A stretch of 64,000 nucleotides of DNA from Levilactobacillus andaensis (GTDB taxonomy: Bacteria; Bacillota; Bacilli; Lactobacillales; Lactobacillaceae). The DNA is taken from assembly GCF_016861695.1 (NCBI RefSeq), contig NZ_BOLP01000004.1, positions 372,001 to 436,000 of the forward strand, given 5' to 3'. This document shows positions 60,625 through 64,000 of this stretch, one piece after another (the stretch's first letter is position 1; every line of letters starts with the position of its first letter). The notes beneath the pieces were generated by a model. It was given only the letters and a program-made list of their open reading frames with translations. It did not search any database and was not told the origin of the DNA. A program made the position numbers and the translations under genes.

Positions 60625-60639
60625 TTAGAATGATTATTA
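60625..60639. promoter_or_regulatory. PerR/Fur-type box
   Basis: TTAGAAT G ATTATTA matches the PerR consensus TTATAATNATTATAA at 12 of 14 defined positions. It lies between the VIT operon and the Fur-family gene, suited to control both. Confidence 0.65.
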
Positions 60640-60813
60640 TCTGCTAACGAATCCATTGTACTCACTATCCCGGAAAAAGTAAACGTCAATTTGGCATTTT
60701 TTAATTTTTAATCACGATTTATTCTAAAGTAGAGCGGAATGCTGGACGTGTCGCCAAAATGTGGTTTAATAGAGTCAAACTAGACTGATTATAAATTAAA
60801 GGAGGGATTCCCA

Positions 60814-61302
60814 ATGGCTAGTCAGCAACAACTTCTCAACCAAGCCTTGAAGACGTTGAAGGAGCACCACGTCCGGGTGACCCCACAACGACAAATTATC
60901 TTAACTTATTTGGTGACCCACCATAACCATCCGGCGGTCGACACCATTTTTAATGCGCTATCGGACCAACTTCCTAACCTTAGCATGGCGACCGTCTACA
61001 ACACGCTTAACCTCTTAGTGGACCTGGGTATCGTCATTGAATTGCCGAACGACAACGGTGGGATTCGCTACGATTTCTACGGGCGGCCCCACTACCACGT
61101 CATCTGTGAGAACTGCGGTAAGATTACCGATGTCTTCGCTCCCGACTTCGACGAGATCGAACAGGAACTGAACGACCAGGCCAGCAAGCAAACCGGGTAC
61201 TTGGTGACGAGCAATCACGTTGAGGTGTACGGTCTCTGCCCCGAATGCCAACAGAAACTGCACATCGACCGGAAACGGCAGAGCTGGGCTACTGCAGAGT
61301 AG
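60814..61302 (+). CDS. perR: Fur family regulator, PerR-like
   Basis: 162 residues. N-terminal winged helix (ATVYNTLNLLVDLGIVIELP near 60-79), then metal-binding dimer domain. Two CxxC pairs for the structural zinc are CENC and CPEC; the regulatory metal site is suggested by HHNHPAVD (near 37) and RYDFYGRPHYHVICE (near 85-99), the PerR/Fur pattern. It senses peroxide or metal and represses its targets. AAGGAGG precedes the ATG. An SR-A element follows the stop. Confidence 0.9.
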   Translation: MASQQQLLNQALKTLKEHHVRVTPQRQIILTYLVTHHNHPAVDTIFNALSDQLPNLSMATVYNTLNLLVDLGIVIELPNDNGGIRYDFYGRPHYHVICENCGKITDVFAPDFDEIEQELNDQASKQTGYLVTSNHVEVYGLCPECQQKLHIDRKRQSWATAE

Positions 61303-61320
61303 TTATACTTGCGTGAAATG

Positions 61321-61512
61321 GCCGCGCTCCGGCTGCCAGGGATTCCGCCTGCTGTGGGGACGCTCCGGACTATGGGGCGGTCCTCCGACTCGATTTTAAG
61401 CCACGAAGAACCTGTGTCTTAAAAGTCGCCCATCCTGTTAGCTAGCCAGCGGCCAGCTAACAGTATTTCCACGGCTGGCTGCATCCCTGGCCTCCTCCGG
61501 CTCACATTGCGC
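61321..61512 (+). repeat. SR-A structured element, copy 6
   Basis: Full length. Hairpin 3 CTGTTAGCT (61435-61443)/AGCTAACAG (61455-61463); hairpin 2 TTTTAAG/CTTAAAA; hairpin 1 GGAC/GTCC; closing stem GCCAGGGAT/ATCCCTGGC. The outermost pair GCGC/GCGC replaces GCAC/GTGC of other copies, again complementary. Confidence 0.9.
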
Positions 61513-62275
61513 GCTAACTTTACTGACGTTTAGCCCCGGCTCTGGATTTCAAGTTGGGGCACTGCAATTTCGATTGGGATTGTCATTGTCGTTGGGCAGT
61601 TCGTAGATGGCTTTTCAATTTACAAATGCGTTTCACCGGCACTAACCGTTAGCAAATTCTCAAAAATAGCGTGCCCTGCTGAACTCTAGTAGTCGCATGC
61701 TTTTTAGGTTGTCCGGCGTTTGGTAAGTTGGTTGCACAACAAAGCAGATTCTTCCGTTCCGTTGCCATTAGGTGTTACCCTTTTCAGTAGAGGGTATCGA
61801 CTAGCGGAGCTGCCAACTGTGAATTCAGGTGTACGTTCCCACTAAATGTTTGTTGGACTAAATAGATTGCAGGATGACAAGTTGGGCCATTTTTGTGGTG
61901 GCTACTGGCAGGTCTGTGGTGTTTCCAGAAGCGTCCGGAAAACGCCATCATACCAGTGTTATCGGCAATCTTCAGCACCACTTTTTAACCGATTAAATGC
62001 CACCAAAATTAACAACCAAGTCAAAATGTATAAACCCCGACACTTAATATTACAGATAAGTTACAGGGGTCACCAACATTTAATCTATTTGCAAACACCG
62101 CCAGTAAAGCCCATGGCGCTCGTTATTACCACCGTAATATTACGCAAAAGGCCCAATCTGGCGGTTGTCGGCAGGACCAATCATGTATATAGTTGATAAC
62201 GGATATTATCGACTGAGCAACCGCTAGCACGGCTGTCGTAATTAAACTAGAAGAAAGATATGAGGGATGATCAGG
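61513..62275. other. Long region without a recognisable gene
   Basis: About 760 bases. Short frames on both strands (for example minus 61784-61981) have no ribosome site or family match. The last 250 bases are likely the amidase promoter and leader. It may hold a decayed gene. Confidence 0.4.
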
Positions 62276-63376
62276 GTGAAAATGCATAAAGTAGTTTTAA
62301 CCGCACTGGCCACACTGGGGGCAGCCGGAATCTTCGGCTTGTCAACGACCACGGCTTCAGCTGCCAGCTCCAACGTCAATGATTATATTAATAGTCAGGA
62401 CATTACGCCGGCGAAAGTCACGAGTAATGTTTGGAGTGGTTTTCCAAAATACAAGTATCGAAATGGTAAAGCTAAGCCGGAAGGTGTCGTTATTCATGAA
62501 ACGGCCAACCCTTCCTCAACCATCTACAACGAAATCGCCTACATGAAGCGTAACTACAACAACGCCTTCGTTCACAGTTTCGTCGATGCTTCTAGCATCA
62601 TCAACATCGCCAACACCGACTACCTCTCATGGGGTGTCGGCTATCCCGGGAACGCGCGCTTCGTTCAATTTGAACAGGTCGAAGTCCACAGCAAGTCTGC
62701 CTTCGCCCATGAAATTGCGAACGCCGCATGGTATACCGCTTATCTGTTAGACGAATACAACTTGAAGCCTAACGATGCCGCTTACGACGGTAAGGGAACG
62801 GTTTGGTCCCACGGTTCCGTTGCGAAGTACCTCGGTGGTTCTACGCATACCGATCCCGTTGGCTACTACGCTAGCGCCGGGAGCAAGTATTTCGGTCAAA
62901 AGTACACCATGGCGATGTTCTATCAAATGGTCAAGAAGTACTACAACAGCATTAACTTGAGTCACACGAAGTTAATGTCCGCAACTTACACCTCTGTCAA
63001 CCAACAGGCCCAATTGAGCAGCACGTACAAGAAGTACTACCTGTACAACCACGTCAAGGGCTCCAACAAGAACGCCAAGCGTCAAAGTTGGTCCAAGATT
63101 TCGCCTAAGGTTGGTAAGACCTACTACATCGACATGACCGCCAAGAAGAGCAACGGGTCCATGTGGTACCGGATTCGCCCATCGAAGAACAGTGCCAAGC
63201 GTTACTGGGTCTACTCCGGCAACCTGACCAACATCGCTAACGTTGTGACGGCGACCGCCACGAGCGCCAGCGCCTCTAGTGAGTCCGCTGCCACTTCTTC
63301 CAGCGTTGCTAGTTCCAGTAGCAGTGCCGTTGAAAGTAGCGCAACCAGTACCAGCAGTGCTAGCAGTAGCAACTAA
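62276..63376 (+). CDS. Secreted N-acetylmuramoyl-L-alanine amidase with C-terminal GW-like domain
   Basis: 366 residues. Signal peptide (about 1-30, ending ASA), Amidase_2 domain (about 60-220) with zinc-site motifs VIHETANP, FVHSFVDAS and SHGSVAKYLGGSTHTDPVGY, then a GW-like wall-binding module (about 225-310) and a Ser/Ala-rich tail (last 45 residues). It cleaves the amide bond between glycan and stem peptide, in wall turnover or autolysis. GTG 62276 fits GAGGGATGATCAG upstream; ATG 62267 and ATG 62282 are alternatives. The Ser-rich tail may be glycosylated. Confidence 0.9.
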   Translation: MKMHKVVLTALATLGAAGIFGLSTTTASAASSNVNDYINSQDITPAKVTSNVWSGFPKYKYRNGKAKPEGVVIHETANPSSTIYNEIAYMKRNYNNAFVHSFVDASSIINIANTDYLSWGVGYPGNARFVQFEQVEVHSKSAFAHEIANAAWYTAYLLDEYNLKPNDAAYDGKGTVWSHGSVAKYLGGSTHTDPVGYYASAGSKYFGQKYTMAMFYQMVKKYYNSINLSHTKLMSATYTSVNQQAQLSSTYKKYYLYNHVKGSNKNAKRQSWSKISPKVGKTYYIDMTAKKSNGSMWYRIRPSKNSAKRYWVYSGNLTNIANVVTATATSASASSESAATSSSVASSSSSAVESSATSTSSASSSN

Positions 63377-63387
63377 ATTCTAATGTG

Positions 63388-63427
63388 AAACGGCTCGCCC
63401 ATAAGTTGTATGGGGAGCCGTTTTTTT
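63388..63427 (+). terminator. Intrinsic terminator after amidase gene
   Basis: AAACGGCTCGCCCAT pairs with ATGGGGAGCCGTTT, followed by TTTTTG. Confidence 0.9.
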
Positions 63428-63460
63428 GTGCTTTGAAAACCTTAGGGATAGATGAAAATG

Positions 63461-63653
63461 TCCGCACTGCGGCTGTCAGGGATTCCGCCTGCTGTGGGGA
63501 CGCTTCAGCCTGGAAAAACACCCGGCTTATCGCTCGCTTTTAAGCCGCGGAAAACACGCGTCTTAAAAGTCGCCCATCTTGTTAGCTCGCCAGCGGCCAG
63601 CTAACAGGATTACCACGGCTGGCTACATCCCTGGCCGCCTCCAGCTCTGATTG
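63461..63653 (+). repeat. SR-A structured element, copy 7
   Basis: Full length. Hairpin 1 AGCC...GG/CC...GGCT, hairpin 2 TTTTAAGCCGCG/CACGCGTCTTAAAA, hairpin 3 CTTGTTAGCT/AGCTAACAGG, closing stem GTCAGGGAT/ATCCCTGGC. Lies between the amidase terminator and the PspC gene promoter. Confidence 0.9.
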
Positions 63654-63834
63654 AGCTTCTACCGTAACAAGCGTTGAACCCCTAAAAGCACATGTCATTT
63701 ACAAATGGCTATTTCACCGCCACCCGTCCCACACAACATAAGTGATCTGCATCCCACTTTCCGCATAATTCCATCCCCCCATGATATACTTGACCTATCA
63801 AGTAACGCCATCCTTCAGAAAGAGGTCCTCCCCC

Positions 63835-64000
63835 ATGAAAAGCTTAACGCGTTCAAGTCAAGATGCCGTTATCGCTGGCGTTTGCAGTGGTATCGCTCAC
63901 TATTTTGTGATTCCTAACTATGTTGTTCGTTTGATCTTTTTCTTCGGTGGGCTGGACTGGTTGTACGTGATTCTTGGGCTGACGTTGCCCTGGGATAACC
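63835..64000 (+). CDS. PspC domain protein (partial, cut by window end)
   Basis: 55 residues visible from ATG 63835, with AAAGAGG upstream and a TATACT -10-like box at 63784-63789. The sequence MKSLTRSSQDAVIAGVCSGI followed by AHYFVIPNYVVRLIFFF is a PspC domain: a small membrane protein linked to phage-shock-type envelope stress responses. The stop is beyond the window, so length and any fused domain are unknown. Confidence 0.85.
   Translation, partial: MKSLTRSSQDAVIAGVCSGIAHYFVIPNYVVRLIFFFGGLDWLYVILGLTLPWDN

Noticed and set aside
61784-62196. Frames of 65 and 116 residues between perR and the amidase
   Set aside because: No ribosome site, atypical composition, no family resemblance; treated as noncoding or decayed.
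12768-63653. SR elements as insertion sequences or MITEs with target duplications
   Set aside because: No transposase is encoded and I found no consistent direct duplications at the ends; the short terminal pairing GCAC/GTGC is suggestive but not enough.

Overview
The window is bacterial chromosome from a low-GC Gram-positive of the family Lactobacillaceae. I judge it a Levilactobacillus-like heterofermentative species with GC near 50 percent; the species cannot be fixed from sequence alone. The evidence is AAGGAGG-type ribosome binding sites with many TTG/GTG starts, a KxYKxGKxW signal and LPxTG sorting signal on a giant surface protein, GW/SH3-type wall-binding modules, an HPr-like protein, PTS and ECF transporters, and TPP and guanine riboswitches. 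No phage, insertion sequence, CRISPR array, rRNA or origin is visible.

Layout. 1-4.6 kb: a secreted protein (cut by the window edge), two Cof-type HAD phosphatases, and a DUF915 hydrolase paired with an EIIC-like membrane protein that lacks the expected substrate residues. 4.9-6.7 kb: DUF2087 regulator, GIY-YIG-like protein and CAT-like acetyltransferase in one operon. 6.9-8.1 kb: D,D-carboxypeptidase. 8.7-12.7 kb: TPP riboswitch and ykoEDC-tenA for thiamine precursor uptake and salvage. 13-17.4 kb: small membrane and regulatory proteins, a macro-domain protein, a protein with four Sm-like repeats, asparaginase. 17.9-22.1 kb: a 51-aa protein, guanine riboswitch with xanthine permease, ABC exporter, tRNA-Ala. 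22.4-29.8 kb: oxidoreductase and a 1970-aa LPxTG surface protein. 29.9-37.7 kb: LysR, GNAT, MarR-MFS, aquaglyceroporin, ASCH protein and a three-gene ABC exporter. 38.4-42.2 kb: potABCD. 42.6-46.2 kb: pstSCAB. 46.5-47.6 kb: small proteins including an HPr-like protein with no phosphorylatable His. 48.3-52.3 kb: helicase-nuclease, PD-(D/E)XK protein and sce7725-family protein, translationally coupled. 53-64 kb: lactonase, decayed genes, APC permease, two VIT metal transporters divergent from a PerR/Fur regulator, amidase, PspC.

The most striking content lies between genes. At least 15 dispersed, highly structured, noncoding elements fall into four sequence families, which I call SR-A, SR-B, SR-C and SR-D. 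Copies share constant segments, but the stems of their hairpins differ in sequence while staying complementary (for example the distal hairpin of SR-A has four unrelated stem sequences). SR-A, SR-C and SR-D seem to share one architecture, a closing stem around internal hairpins, over about 175-195 bases. This covariation implies selection on, or a copying mechanism that preserves, a folded RNA or DNA structure. It is my main candidate for an undescribed system.

The genes form mostly short operons for nutrient uptake (thiamine, purines, polyamines, phosphate, glycerol), cell-wall work (DacA, amidase, adhesin) and metal/oxidative stress (VIT plus PerR). Several carry recognisable control sites: riboswitches, a MarR palindrome, LysR direct repeats, a Pho-type box and a PerR-type box.
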